A stretch of DNA of 64,000 nt from Aphidius gifuensis. Lineage: Eukaryota; Arthropoda; Insecta; Hymenoptera; Braconidae. The stretch is from contig NC_057789.1 of assembly GCF_014905175.1 (NCBI RefSeq), positions 19,794,555 through 19,858,554 on the forward strand. The letters run 5' to 3'. Of this stretch, positions 34,202 through 46,600 are shown in pieces (position 1 is the stretch's first letter; the number at the start of each line of letters is the position of its first letter). The position numbers and the translations under genes were made by a program. The notes under the pieces are model-generated. The model had not been told where the DNA came from. It worked only from the letters and a program-made list of their open reading frames with translations, and made no database searches.

Positions 34202-34784
34202 TCATTAATTCATCATGTAAGACTGTTTATAATATTATGTTATTGTTAAGAATAAATAATAAATCAATTTCAATATTCGTTTGACTTATAACAATTGATT
34301 TGAAATTATTGAAAATTGTCAGATTATCACAATTGAGTCATTGAATAAATACCATGGATGATACAATTCATATTTTTCCTTAGTAGGTATATTCTGATTC
34401 TGATATAATATTCTGATGATTCAAATATTAACTTCAAAATAAAATTAATTAATTAAAATTTTTTCGGTTATACAAATATTCAAATTATTTCGAGTTAATT
34501 AATTTCATTACAGCTATGGAGACAGCTGCAACTGTGTTATGTCCTTGCCTTGGTGACCTCCCTAATGTGTAGTATATTTACATTTTTCAGATTAAAAGAA
34601 GCTAAACAAGTTGGATGGAAGATTTTTTTCGTTTAATGACGGAATGAATTGTTTTATATGTAATTTTTTTTTCAAATTAATCACACACGGAAATATTTCA
34701 TAAAAATTGTGTAACGATCATAAAATTCTCAACGGAAAAATTTTATTAAAATTTTGCAAGAAATTTAACAAGTTCTTGCAAAAT
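34202..34784. other. 3' flank of the protease gene
   Basis: It contains the polyadenylation signal AATAAA at 34251 and then AT-rich sequence with no gene. A small AGAAATTTAACAAGTTCTTGC hairpin-like sequence precedes the next element. Confidence 0.5.
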
Positions 34785-35878
34785 CCCGAGTGGAAATTTT
34801 GGTCCGATTCGGATCCAGGTCGGATCCGGTATACCTGATCACATATCCGAATCAGATCCGGCCAGCCTGATCCGATTCGGACTGAAAATGTAACGCCATC
34901 TACGCTCCGGATCGGATCCGGCAAACCGGGTCCGGTTACAATAAGGACACCGTGGCTAAATCGGATACCAAATTATGTATCCGAAATTACATTTAGATCG
35001 GATTCGATTTTACATCCAAACCGGACCCGATTTTACATCTGAACCAGATCCGATTTTATGCATAAACTAAATCCGAATGTATACTTAAACTGGATCCAAA
35101 TTTATATTTAAACCAGATCCGAATTTTGTTTTAAAAAAATGTTGATTCAAAAAAAAAAATATATGCTTTTTTTAATTATTTTTTTTAACAATCATTATTA
35201 AATATAATTCTATCTTGGACAATTCAACCTAAACTAAACTAAAATTCCGGAAATTGCGGGGATCGATCTCTGGGCTATTCTGTTCAAAGTCGGCAACTCT
35301 ATCTAATTGACCACGGTGGCGTACATGGAATCGCTGAAATCAAAAGTCCTTTACAAGCGTAGAAAGTTATTTAAAAATTACAATAGAAAAACTTGATATA
35401 ATTAATACAATATATATCCAACAATGTATTTAATATTAGCAAAAAATAAAATGACATTCTGAAATTTTTTTTTTTTTCAAATAATTCTAAGTTGGATCCG
35501 TTTCAAATCAGGGAAACCGGATCCAGCTTACCTTAGCCAAGCCGAGGTTAACTTGGAAAAAAAAAACAAACTTCAATTAAAGTCCGGCATTCCGGATCCG
35601 ATCCGGATCAGGAAAGAGTAAGGAAAGCCGGATCCAGTTAGCCTCAGCCAAACCTGACTGAACCCGGAGATAACTTTGAAAAAAAAAATAAAGTCCAATT
35701 AAAGTCCGGCAATCCGGATCCGATTCGGATCAGGAAAGAGTAAGGAAAGCTGAATCAGGTTAGCCTTAGCCATAACGGATCCGGAAAGGGTCAGTAAACC
35801 CGGATCCGGATTACCTTAGCCATACTGGATCCGACTCAGATCAGGATCCGGCCAATCCGGATTAAATTTCCACTCGGG
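34785..35878. mobile_element. Foldback element made of GGATCCG-type repeats
   Basis: It begins CCCGAGTGGAAATTT and ends with the reverse complement. Both sides are full of TCCGATTCGG/GGATCCG variants, so the arms are themselves arrays of short palindromic units. The region is clearly richer in GC than its surroundings. There is no transposase frame. The centre holds a tRNA-like block. Confidence 0.75.
35256..35323 (-). other. tRNA-like sequence (possible SINE head)
   Basis: On the minus strand CACCGTGGTCAATTAGATAG resembles a tRNA D-arm/A-box. GAGATCGATCCCCGC about 35 bases later resembles a B box. Stems pair imperfectly. It sits in the spacer of the GGATCCG foldback. Confidence 0.35.
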
Positions 35879-36925
35879 ATTTATACAAAATTTTATAAAC
35901 TTATTCTGTTTTCTGTGTGTATTAATTTTATAAAAAATTGACGAAATTTTTTATATTTTTAATAGAAAAACAAATAAAAAAAAGACCTGGTAACGTTTGT
36001 TGGGGCGTGTTGCCCGCGTTACCCGTTGAAAATTAAAAATTTTCAATACTCCGGCTAGGGCCATGGTTATCTTAATTTTTCAGATATAATAAAATTATGG
36101 TTTTTAAATAATTTTATGGTTTATTGATAATAAAATTATTCAAAAATAAATTTTTATGTTTATTGATAAGTTTATAGCGATAGAGTTTTTTGAGACGCAA
36201 AATAAGAGACGATTACGAAGTTTTTAATCCAATTCTACGTTGAGTTATTTATTGCCTAATTTTTCAAAATTGATTAAAAATGCTATAACTTTCAGGATAC
36301 TGAAGATAGAAACATTGTATTAGGCTCAATTGAAAGTTATTACTGCTGGCGAATGGCTAAGAAATCGGTGTGTTTTACCTGTTGATTTCTGAGCAATTAA
36401 TGTAGCCAAAGAAATTTACAGGTCAGTCACATATTTTTTTCAGCCATTGGTCGTATATATATCTTTTATTATATATCTTTTATAAATCTTTTTTTTTTTC
36501 TAATTTCAAGGTTTTTATTTTCTGCTACAAAAACTATTGTTCAGAGAAGGAAAAGTCCATGTTGCGGGCGATAGAGTTTGCAAAAACGCATTTTTTAAGC
36601 CTAAAAAGGAAATCTCTATTTTGATTTTTTAACGAGTTATTGTTGGCGCCGTTTTTCATTTTTTTTCGGACCACCATATTTGGAGTTATTATCATCATAG
36701 AGACTTTGTATTAGGCTCAAAAGTAGCTCCTTCGAAAGATCTAGTGCTTTTCAAAAAATGTTTGCTCTATGATGCATACTTTTTGAGAAAAAAAAAAAAA
36801 AGATCTTTTTTTTTTTTTTAATTTTGAGGTTTTTTTTTTTTGGTTCAAAAACTATTGCTTGTAGCAGAAAAAGTCCATTATGCGGGCGATAGAGTTTTTG
36901 AAGACGCATTTTTTGAGCCTAAATT
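35879..36925. repeat. AT-rich region with a duplicated GCGATAGAGTTT block
   Basis: A block CAAAAACTATTG...GTCCAT...GCGGGCGATAGAGTTT...ACGCATTTTTT..GCCTAAA occurs at about 36525-36605 and again at about 36846-36925, with a weaker copy near 36177. The second copy runs directly into the microsatellite. No gene. Confidence 0.55.
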
Positions 36926-37083
36926 ATTGTATTGTATTGTATTGTATTGTATTGTATTGTATTGTATTGTATTGTATTGTATTGTATTGTATTGTATTGT
37001 ATTGTATTGTATTGTATTGTATTGTATTGTATTGTATTGTATTGTATTGTATTGTATTGAATTGTATTGTATTGTATTGTATT
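36926..37083 (+). repeat. (ATTGT)n microsatellite
   Basis: About 32 near-perfect copies of the pentamer, with one variant near 37056. On the opposite strand it is the same repeat as the larger array at 37240-39151, so the two are inverted relative to each other. Confidence 0.95.
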
Positions 37084-37239
37084 ATAATATAATATCATTA
37101 ATTACAATAATATCATTAATTAATTGATTGTCAATAGTATTGAAGTCGTTACAAATATCTTGACGAACTGCGAAAGAAGTTTCACTTCCCTCGCGCGTAC
37201 TGCTAACACACACAAATTTTTTTCAATTACGATTGATGT
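37084..37239. other. Spacer between the inverted microsatellites, with GAAGTTTCACTTC block
   Basis: GAAGTTTCACTTC lies at 37176-37188 followed by CGCGCGTACTGCTAACAC, a variant of the tail seen at 19.5, 31.65 and 40.9 kb. Confidence 0.6.
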
Positions 37240-39151
37240 AAATACAATACAATACAATACAATACAATACAATACAATACAATACAATACAATACAATAC
37301 AATACAATACAATACAATACAATACAATACAATACAATACAATACAATACAATACAATACAATACAATACAATACAATACAATACAATACAATACAATAC
37401 AATACAATACAATACAAAACAATACACATAATACACATAATATAATACATAATACACATAATATAATATAATACACATAATATAATACACATAATATAAT
37501 ACACATAATATAATATAATACACATAATATAATATAATACACATAATACAATATAATACACATAATATAATATAATATAATATAATATAATACACATAAT
37601 AATATAATATAATATAATATAATATAATATAATACACATAATATAATACATAATACACATAATACACATAATATAATATATACATATAATACACATAATA
37701 CACATAATACACATAATACAATACACATAATATAATACAATACACATAAATACAATACAATACAATACAATACAATACAATACAATACAATATAATACAA
37801 TACAATACAATACAATACAATACATAATACACATACACAATACAATACAATACACACATACAATACATAATACACATAATACAATACAATACAATACAAT
37901 ACAATACAATACAATACACATAATACAATACAATACAATACAATACACATAATACACATACATTACACACACATAATACACACATACATACACATAATAC
38001 AATACACATAATACAATAATACACATAATATACACATAATACACATAATACACATAATACAATACAATACAATACACATAATACAATACAATACACATAA
38101 TACAATACACATAATACAATACAATACAATACAATACAATACAATACAATACAATACAATACAATACACATACATAATACACATAATATAATATAATACA
38201 CATAATAATATAATATAATATAATATAATATAATATAATATAATATAATATAATATAATATAATATAATACATATAATATAATATAATATACATAATATA
38301 TAATATAATATAATATAATATAATATAATATAATATAATATAATATATAATATAATACACATAATACATAATACACATAATACACACATAATATAATACA
38401 CATAATATAATATAATATAATACACATACAATACACACACATAATATAATACACATAATATACACATAATATACAATACACACATAATATATAATAATAC
38501 AACACAATACATAATACACATATACACACAATACACATAATAATACACACACATAATATACATAATATAATATAATACACATAATACACATAATATAATA
38601 TATACAATATAATACACATAATATAATATAATATAATATAATATAATACAATTAAATATAATATAATATAATACAATACACATATAATATAATATAATAA
38701 TATAATATAATATAATATAATACACATAATATATAATACAATACATTATAATACACATAATACAATATATTACACATAATACACATACATAATATAATAT
38801 AATACACATAATACACATAATACACATAATATAATATAATACACATAATATAATACATAATACATCACAATACAATACAATACAATACAATACAATACAA
38901 TACAATACATCACAATACAATACAATACAATACAATACAATACAATACAATACAATACAATACAATACAATACAATACAATACAATACAATACAATACAA
39001 TACAATACAATACAATACAATACAATACAATACAATACAATACAATACAATACAATACAATACAATACAATACAATACAATACAATACAATACAATACAA
39101 TACAATACAATACAATACAATACAATACAATACAATACAATACAATACAAT
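37240..39151. repeat. 1.9-kb (AATAC)n-derived microsatellite array
   Basis: Pure AATAC runs at about 37240-37415 and 38865-39150 flank a mixed centre of AATAC, ATAAT and ACAC variants. All six frames can stay open because the period shifts without stops, giving Cys/Tyr/Ile/Val-only proteins of up to 640 residues. These are artefacts. The array forms long hairpins with 36926-37083. Confidence 0.95.
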
Positions 39152-39426
39152 ATAAAATATAATTTTTTAATATAAAATAAAAAAAGAAAAAAAATTAGAA
39201 AGAAACAACAAAGTTCGTTGACACTTGATGATCGGGGATTGGCTTCTGACAGTTCTCATATAAATAATAAATATTAATATTAAATAATAAATATTAATAT
39301 AAATATGAATATTATTTAATATTTGATATTTAATGAATAACAATAATATTTGATTATTTATTATTAATATTTGTAATATTCTCTTTTTTAACATCATATT
39401 TCTCATTCAATTTCATTCGTTTTTTT
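39152..39426. other. AT-rich stretch
   Basis: TAATATTAAAT-type simple sequence and no gene. Confidence 0.4.
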
Positions 39427-40945
39427 GAAGTGAAACTTCTTTACGGAGGGTAGCAAAAAAATTTGAGGCCCTGCTAGCGTTACGCGCTCGCGTATACTCT
39501 GGCGTATATTCTGGCGTTTATTTTGGCGTTTACTCTGGCGTTTATTCTCGCGTTTACTCTCCCGTATACTTTCTACTATACTCTCTGCTATACCGGCAAG
39601 CATTATACATGCACTATATATAGCGTATAAACTCGGAGCGTCAGCTGCTATGTGTGTATGCGTGTGCGACTTTTTGTTTGTTTATTTATTTAAATATTAT
39701 TAAACAGTTCAACTGAGTTTAATACTTAAATAATTGATTTTCGAAAAAAATTCATTTGAACGTATCAAGCAATAGTTATCTCGCGGGTTTAAAGAATCAT
39801 TATTATAATAACAATAAAATGATTATAAATATATTTAAATGATAATTATAACAACAATAATTTTGATAATATTACCAATAGTATTGATATTAATAATAAT
39901 ATCTATAATAATAATATTTTGAATATAAATACTAATAATTATCAATATTTATATATGAATGTTATTGTCAATGTTATTATTTATACTAATCATATCACTG
40001 ATATTATTATAAATCGATAATATTAGTGTTATTATTACTAATATTATATTGATATTATTATTATCGATGATATTTTTGAAATTATTATTTCATTGATACT
40101 ATGGTTCTATATGAATAATATTATTATAAATAATAATAACTCCAATAATATTATGTTTACAATAATATCAATATAATATTAGTAATAATATCGATGGTAT
40201 CAATTATATTGTCGCATTAAAGAATGAAGTGCCAGAAACGTCAATTTTAAAGGAAAAAGGGCGTAAGTGCAAATTTATAAATTTTCGGGTTATTCATCTA
40301 ATTTTAATACTTAAAAAAAAGGGAAAATAGGCGTAACAACCTTTGATAAAGGATAAAGGGCGTATGTCCAAGGATTTACGCCTTTTTTCCCGTTATCAAA
40401 ATAATTTTTGATAAAAGATGAAAGGCATATTTTCAATTTTATTTGAAATTTATTTAATGGCAGGATTTTTTAAATTATTGATTGTATACTGATAATTATA
40501 CATAATTTATTATCAATACAAAAAATATAAAAATAATTACAAATCTTCATCTTTTATTAAAAATGATTTTGAGAATGGAAAAAAGGCGTAAGTCCCTGAA
40601 CATACGCACTTTTTTTTTTTCTTTAAGCCTTAAAATTAGATGCAAAGCCCGAAAATTTATAAATTCGCACTCACGCCCTTTTTCTTTTAGAAAAAAAAAA
40701 TTCCTAAAAATGGCACTTACGCCCTTCTTCCATTAATGTGACGATATAAATAATAAAATTTATAATAATAATATTTGAAATATAAATACTAATAATTATT
40801 ATTAACTAATAATATTTATATTCGAATATTATTGTCAGGATTAATATTATTATTATTATTATTAATATTCAGCGTGACATAAAACTACTCTGAAAGAAGT
40901 TTCACTTACCCCGCGCGTACTCGCAACACGCTAATTTTTTCTATT
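39427..40945. repeat. Right inverted arm of the 21-kb structure
   Basis: Reverse complement, in pieces, of 19480-19850, 21386-21778 and 29296-29893. It is uninterrupted here and so shows the original arm (about 1.5 kb). It carries GAAGTGAAACTTCTTT at 39427-39442 and the oppositely oriented block at 40893-40908 at its two ends. GGCGTAAGTGC and TTGATAAAAGATG motifs are inside. A minus-strand frame (39403-39603) with Arg/Glu/Ser repeats arises from TCGCGTATACTC-like repeats. Confidence 0.7.
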
Positions 40946-41488
40946 AATATTGTGTATACATAAAAAATAATGTATGATTAAAAAAATTAATAAAAAAATA
41001 ATTATAAAAACACGATTTTTTAATCGATTCTTTATGAATCGAGTACTTTTTGTGGCGATATATCGGCTACCTGATTCTTGCAAATTCGATTCTTGAAGAT
41101 CGATTCTTTTTCTAAGAATCAAAGAACCCTATTATAGTATAAATGATGATATCAATATGATATTTATAATAATAATATCAATGATATTATTGAAATTATT
41201 GTTGTTATTTTTATTTATACTATCGTTATAGATATCAATAATATTATTATAAATAATAATAATTTCAATAATATTATGAAGAATAATAATATCAATTTAA
41301 TAATAGTAATAATATCATTGGTATTCATTATATCCATAATAATAATATCGATATTAATAATAAAATAATAATTATAATAATAATATCAATAACATAAATA
41401 TACTAATAATAATTTTCAATTGAGTATATGTATTCATTTATAATTTTTTGATTCATTATTTTCATAAGCGCTGCGAACCGATCAGCTA
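40946..41488. other. AT-rich stretch, nothing identified
   Basis: Mostly ATAATAATATC simple sequence; GATTCTT motifs cluster at 41020-41110. No gene. Confidence 0.4.
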
Positions 41489-42034
41489 CACACAGAGAAG
41501 GATATGTTAACAGTTAACATATCCTGTTTAATGTTAACATATGCCATGTTAAAATGGGTGGTGGCTGATAAGTTTACATCAAAGATATATGTATTAACAT
41601 TAAACATACGTATTTTAATAGTTAATATGCGTATGTTAACTATTAAGATATCCGTAATTGACACAATTTGAAGGTTAGGCTGATAGTTGAAGACATTTAC
41701 GTATGTAAATATGAAAATTGAATGTAAAATTAAGAATGAATTTACAAAAAAACTAAATTTAAATAAATTTATAACAAAACAAGTACATATTATATTATAT
41801 TACAATTAGAATAGTATCACAATATAATGTCAAAAAAAAAAGATGACAAGAAGTAGACTGGCGCATCAAAATATTTGGCCGCATAAAGATACGTATGTTA
41901 ACTATAAACATACGTATGTTAACAGTTAAGATATCTATGTTTATTGTTAATATATATATCTTAACATTAAACTTTTGTATGTTTAATGTAAACATATTGG
42001 TATGTTAACTGTTAACTTATCCTTCTCTGAGTGT
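41489..42034. mobile_element. Foldback element rich in GTTAAC
   Basis: The left end ACACAGAGAAGGATATGTTA and the right end, reading inverted as ACACTCAGAGAAGGATAAG, are matching termini. Inside, ATGTTAACTGTTAACAT-like palindromes recur on both sides. Length about 546 bp, no coding. Confidence 0.7.
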
Positions 42035-42257
42035 ACACTATTGGCAACGCACACACACATTCATTCAAAGCATATCTCTTTTCTCGCTCGTAGCCACTCA
42101 CTCACTCACTCTTATTAGTTATATGGGCAAATGCTTGCTCGGTCCGAGCGTTCGCTTGCGCCGAGCGGTCGCTTGCTTCGAGCGTTACATGGCCGACACC
42201 CTGACTTTTTTTTCACTACCCTGCGAAAAGAAGTTTCACTCCAATAATAAATTTTAG
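42035..42257. other. Spacer with CGAGCG repeats and a GAAGTTTCACT block
   Basis: CCGAGCG-type repeats at 42140-42185 precede a GAAGTTTCACT block at 42230-42240. This is the seventh, most diverged copy of that family in the window. Confidence 0.5.
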
Positions 42258-42475
42258 CTACCACTTGAAACATTGGAAGCTGTTGAAGGATTAGTTGTAC
42301 GTGACAAAGCAGTTGAATTGTCGCGTAATATTGCAAGTCAACACCATCCAGCATATCTTGAAGATCATTTTGTTCCATTGGTACAACGCTTGACATTTAG
42401 TGATTAGATAACGTCAAAAACATCAGCATGTAGTTGAATAAGTTTATGTTATCCACATGTAAGTAGTTCTAGTGA
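42258..42475 (+). pseudogene. Fragment of PP2A scaffold subunit A (PR65)
   Basis: After an ATTTTAG acceptor-like site, about 49 codons read like an internal HEAT-repeat segment of PR65: VVRDKAVELSR, HHPAYLEDHFVPLVQRL. The frame meets TAG at 42405 exactly where the family has a conserved Trp (DW). It resumes with TSKTSACS, hits TGA, then LCYPHVSS, matching the family's next residues. The similarity stops near 42470. This is one exon's worth of a conserved phosphatase scaffold gene, disabled by at least two stops. The functional copy must be elsewhere. Confidence 0.75.
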
Positions 42476-42585
42476 GTAAATCACCAGTTAGAAGCGGACG
42501 GAAAGAAGAAGAACCTTTGAGAAATCAATCTATGGAAGATTCTGAAATAGATTCTGGAGATTCTGAATATATACATCCATAATTA
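42476..42585 (+). CDS. Candidate terminal exon of unknown protein
   Basis: After TTCTAG a frame of about 36 codons reads as ordinary polar protein (SPVRSGRKEEEPLRNQS, then MEDSEIDSGDSEYIHP) and stops at 42582. AATAAA follows near 42692. Composition suggests an acidic C-terminal tail. It directly follows the PP2A fragment in another frame, so it may be the last exon of an overlapping or chimeric transcript, or chance. Not recognised. Confidence 0.25.
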
Positions 42586-43230
42586 TAGAATTTTACAATT
42601 GCTCAATTTTTTTCTGTTCTTTCTATGTATTTTTTATTTGTATCGTCTCTATACAATATTGTATGTTGTGACCATATTCATATGACTAAAACAATAAATT
42701 ATCATTGAAACCTTGTTATTTATGCATAGTTTCAAATTATTTTCAATGTAAACGAGTCTATACAGTAGAAGATAGTCGTTTTGTGCTTTACCTAGGCCAC
42801 AAAGGGCCCTTACAAGCTGCAACAAAGTTGCGACTAAGCCAGTTCTTAATTGGCACGTACAAGTACGTTAATCTGTCTCTCTAACCAAACCATACCAAGT
42901 TCCCAGACTTGCAAAAATCCAGCGCTGACCACTGGCTCGAGCTGTGGAAGAGTGATTTAGCTACAAAGCCTTTTTTGACTTTGCACCCACGGGGAACCAC
43001 GGGGAGGTACACTCTTGGTTGTACGCCTTACAACCACAGTTTTATGAAAGTATAGGGTTTAATAGCTTAATTCTAGTTATAAGTTCTTACTTATTTTCTC
43101 CGAACCTGTTGACCTAGATGTTGATGTCCTGTTCGCTCTCGCTTCCTTGTTGACCTGTTGTCCTTGTTGTTGTTGACCTGGCCGCTTCTCTTCTTCTCCT
43201 CCTTCCTTCGTTGCCTCGTACTTGTCGGGG
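42586..43230. other. Higher-GC stretch of unknown nature
   Basis: From 42770 to 43050 the sequence is richer in GC than the surroundings (for example CCACGGGGAACCACGGGGAG) and may be part of a mobile element. At 43090-43210 GTTGACCTG-type words repeat. No open frame of note. Confidence 0.35.
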
Positions 43231-43231
43231 T

Positions 43232-43265
43232 TACCGCATAGAGGGACTATTACTTTCCCGCGGTA
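43232..43265. other. Covarying stem-loop, copy 1
   Basis: TACCGC pairs perfectly with GCGGTA across a loop containing GGGACTATTACTTTCCC. It is the only copy on the 3' side of the R1-type element; five more lie at 47.46-48.16 kb. Confidence 0.5.
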
Positions 43266-43335
43266 TTGTGTGTATTTTTCTGTCTTACAGAACTACTTTG
43301 CATGATTGCATTTTGCAGTTGTGTAAGACAGTAAT

Positions 43336-43510
43336 CCATATTCATATTTTAAAGTTTTGGTTCTTTTTATCCATATTCGTATTTAAAGTTTCGGTTCTTA
43401 TAATCCATATTCATATTTAAAGTTTTGGTTCTTATAATCCATATTCATATTTAAAGTTTTGGTTCTTATAATCTATATTCATATTTAAAGTTTTGGTTCT
43501 TATTATCAAT
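43336..43510. repeat. 34-bp tandem repeat, about 5 copies
   Basis: Units of CCATATTCATATTTAAAG followed by TTTTGGTTCTTATAAT repeat with few changes. They lie downstream of the R1-type coding frame on its strand and are probably its 3' UTR repeats. Confidence 0.75.
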
Positions 43511-43646
43511 ATTCAATTTTATTGCGGTGCGTTTTGTGAAAGAATTAAGAGATCACGTTTCCAGAAATCATTCCTGTTTTCAAGTGATAAATCGTTGCCT
43601 ATTCTGTGGAAATATCCATGAGCCGGTTCGTTGCCATCTGTTCACG

Positions 43647-46600
43647 TTAGATTATACCAAGTTTCTGACTTTTCTCTAACTGTTTCTTTTTCAGGACGCT
43701 TTTTGTAAATATATTGAACGCGCCTGATAGATTAGAAGATACTAAGTCTGAAGGCTGTACTGGCCAAGTGAATCCCTTTTCTAGAGCTTTGTCTATCAAA
43801 GTTGTTCTTTCTTCGTTGTATAGAGTACAGTTTCTCAAAATGTGATCAGGCGTTTCTTCTCTAAATCCGCAACCACATGTTGCTGTCTTAGTCTGGCCTC
43901 TGCTATGAAGTTTCCATTGGAAGTCTCCATGCCCGCTCAGAAATTGGACAGTATAGTGGTTATATTCTTCTTTAGAGAAGTACCTGCTTTTCACAGATGG
44001 AAAATAGCTGTACGTTATTCGTCCGTTCTGAGATTTCTCCCATTGCTTCTGCCAAACATCTAATACTATATTTTCAAGGATGTTTTTGGCTTTGGCTTGA
44101 TCTTTTTTGTCACTAAGTGAATTGAAAATTGTATTTTCATATTCAAAAGCTATATTCTTACGAATATTATATTCGAGTGCTTTTTTAGTGACTTGGAGAT
44201 CAATTGGAAGTTGGCCTGCTATCACCTGCAAGGCATCTGTTGATACCGTTTTATATGCTTTGGTGATAAATATCAAAACTTCTCTTTGGTTTTTCGTGAG
44301 AGCTAGCTTGTCTTTATATTCTAAGCAGTCATGCCAGCTGGCAGCTGCGTATGTGACTATGGGGACGTAGAGGCCTCTATAAAGAATATTCAATGTCCTC
44401 TGTTTTAGTCCCCAATCAGCTTTTGCAACTCTAGAGATTCCTTTGAAGATTGATAAGGCTTTCTCAGTTGTTATTTGCACGTGATCGTTTACTTTGAGTT
44501 TTTCGGATATATTAACACCCAAGTAGCGGATCGTTGTGCTGGACTGAATTTTTATATTATCAACGAAGACTCTTGGCGGACGTTCTTTGTCAAGTTTGCC
44601 TTTTAATAAAATCAGGTTTGTTTTATGTGTTGCTAGGCTCATCTTTTGGTCTTTACACCAATTTGATAATATTCCAACCGCTTTGTGTCCTTGTTCCTCG
44701 AGAGCTTTTCGTGAGTTGCCTCCTATAAGGATCACTAGATCGTCAGCATACGCTAGACACTTTATACTTTCGGCTTCCAGTGTTGTGAGAATCTCATCAA
44801 ATATGAGATCCCAGAACTCCGGGCCAAGTATGGATCCTTGTGGGCAGCCTTTGCTGACTTGCTTCTGGGCTATTCCATGGCTTGCCAGCATTTGGATTTT
44901 CCTCTCCGAAAGATAACTCCTAACGAGATTCAATATATTCAATGGGCACTTTCTTATATTAAGGTTGGCTATTATTGATGGCCACCAGACATTATCAAAC
45001 GCTCCTGATATATCAAATGCGATTGCCATGACATACTTGTCCTTGCTATTTTTCACTATATTTTTCAAGTGAACTATAGCATCATCAGTACATTTTTCGG
45101 CTTTAAAACCGTACTGCCTTGGTGAAGAGTATCTGACGTCGTCGAGGACTGGTCGGAGACGCTTCGAAATCAATTTTTCGAGCCATTTTCCTAATATTGG
45201 TAGGAGACATATTGGCCGATATGATTTCGGATCACTCGCCTCTTTTTCTGGTGATTTCTTTAGAACTACCAGGAGACCAGTCTTCCAGACTTCAGGAAAC
45301 GTAGCGTATTTTAAACATCCGTTGAACAAGTCGTGAAACTCTTTACTCAAGCATCCCCAGGACTTTTTTATCATCTCAGTCTCAATCTTGTCTCTGCCAG
45401 GAGCTTTATTATTTTTGAGGTCAAACAGTGTGGTGGCGATTTCTTTTGCTGTAAAAGAAGGTGCCAATATATTCGAAATGTTTGCCTCTGCTCTCCTTTT
45501 AGTGGCTTCATGAGTGGATGTTTCGTTCATGTTCGAATCGTCCGGTATGAGAGTGTTCAATAAGATGTTTGCGGTCTCTTTCCAATCTAGGGAGCTTTCA
45601 TCACCTTTTTTGATTGTACTCAGGACCTGCTGCGTCTTCACCTTTTTTGTTGAAACTTTGTATATCTCTCCCCACGGGTTTTCGTTACCAAGTTTCGTGG
45701 CGAGCTTTTGCTGCCATTCACGCTTAGTTTTTCTGATCAAGTTTTTATAGTTAGCATTTTGCGCTCTATACTTGATCTCCAACGATTCGTGGTTATGAGC
45801 TCTCGTGTTTTGAGCCATTCTTCTCATTCTGTAGGTTTTTCTCTTGAGTTTAGAGAGTTCTACGTTCCACCAGGGTACCCTTCTGATAACTTGCCCCCTT
45901 CTCGGGATAGACTTCTCAGCGGCTTGCAGTATTATATTTTCGAGCTGCTTTGCATATGTTTCCACATCCTTGGCACTCATAATTTTTGCATTGCTCAGAG
46001 GTCCTTTAATATTAGCTAGTTTCAGTTGGAACTTGCGCCAATTGGCCTTATCAAGGTTAAACCTTTCTGGGGTTGAATGAGTTAATGACTTGTTTCTTGG
46101 CACTTTTCGGATGGATGGCTTTTTAGATTCAAATTTTAGTACAGTTTCCAAAACATTATGGTCGCTGTCCACTATATCATCTTTAACCATCCATGAAGCG
46201 ATATTGTTACTGAGATCCTGTGTTACCAGGGTTACATCAATATTCGTCTTCTGTCCATTGTGAACTCTGGTATACTGTTGACCAGGTTTGTTCACAATTT
46301 CGAGATTGTGTGACGCTATCGCTTCCTCTAGAGCTTCGCCACGTTTGTCAGTAGCTTTGCTCCACCATTTGGTGGATTTTGCATTGGCATCTGCGGCGAC
46401 CAGTACTTTTTTCCCTTCTAGCGTCCTTAGAATGTTTTCTAATTCGTCTAGATGGGGAGCGATCAGTTCCTTTTTATCTGCTTTTGAGCATCTAAAATAG
46501 GCACTGATCAAATATATTGAGCCAAAAGTACCGGTAACACTGGCGCACGCGAAGTTCTCCGAGCATAGTTGGCCTATTGCAAGGATATCAAGATCCTTGC

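Noticed and set aside
37120..39150. Very long open frames (up to 640 residues) of Cys/Tyr/Ile/Val/Leu
   Set aside because: They are translations of the AATAC-type microsatellite; several frames on both strands are open at once with the same composition.
42115..42396. A 93-residue minus-strand frame
   Set aside because: It is antisense to the PP2A-A fragment and runs into CGAGCG repeats.
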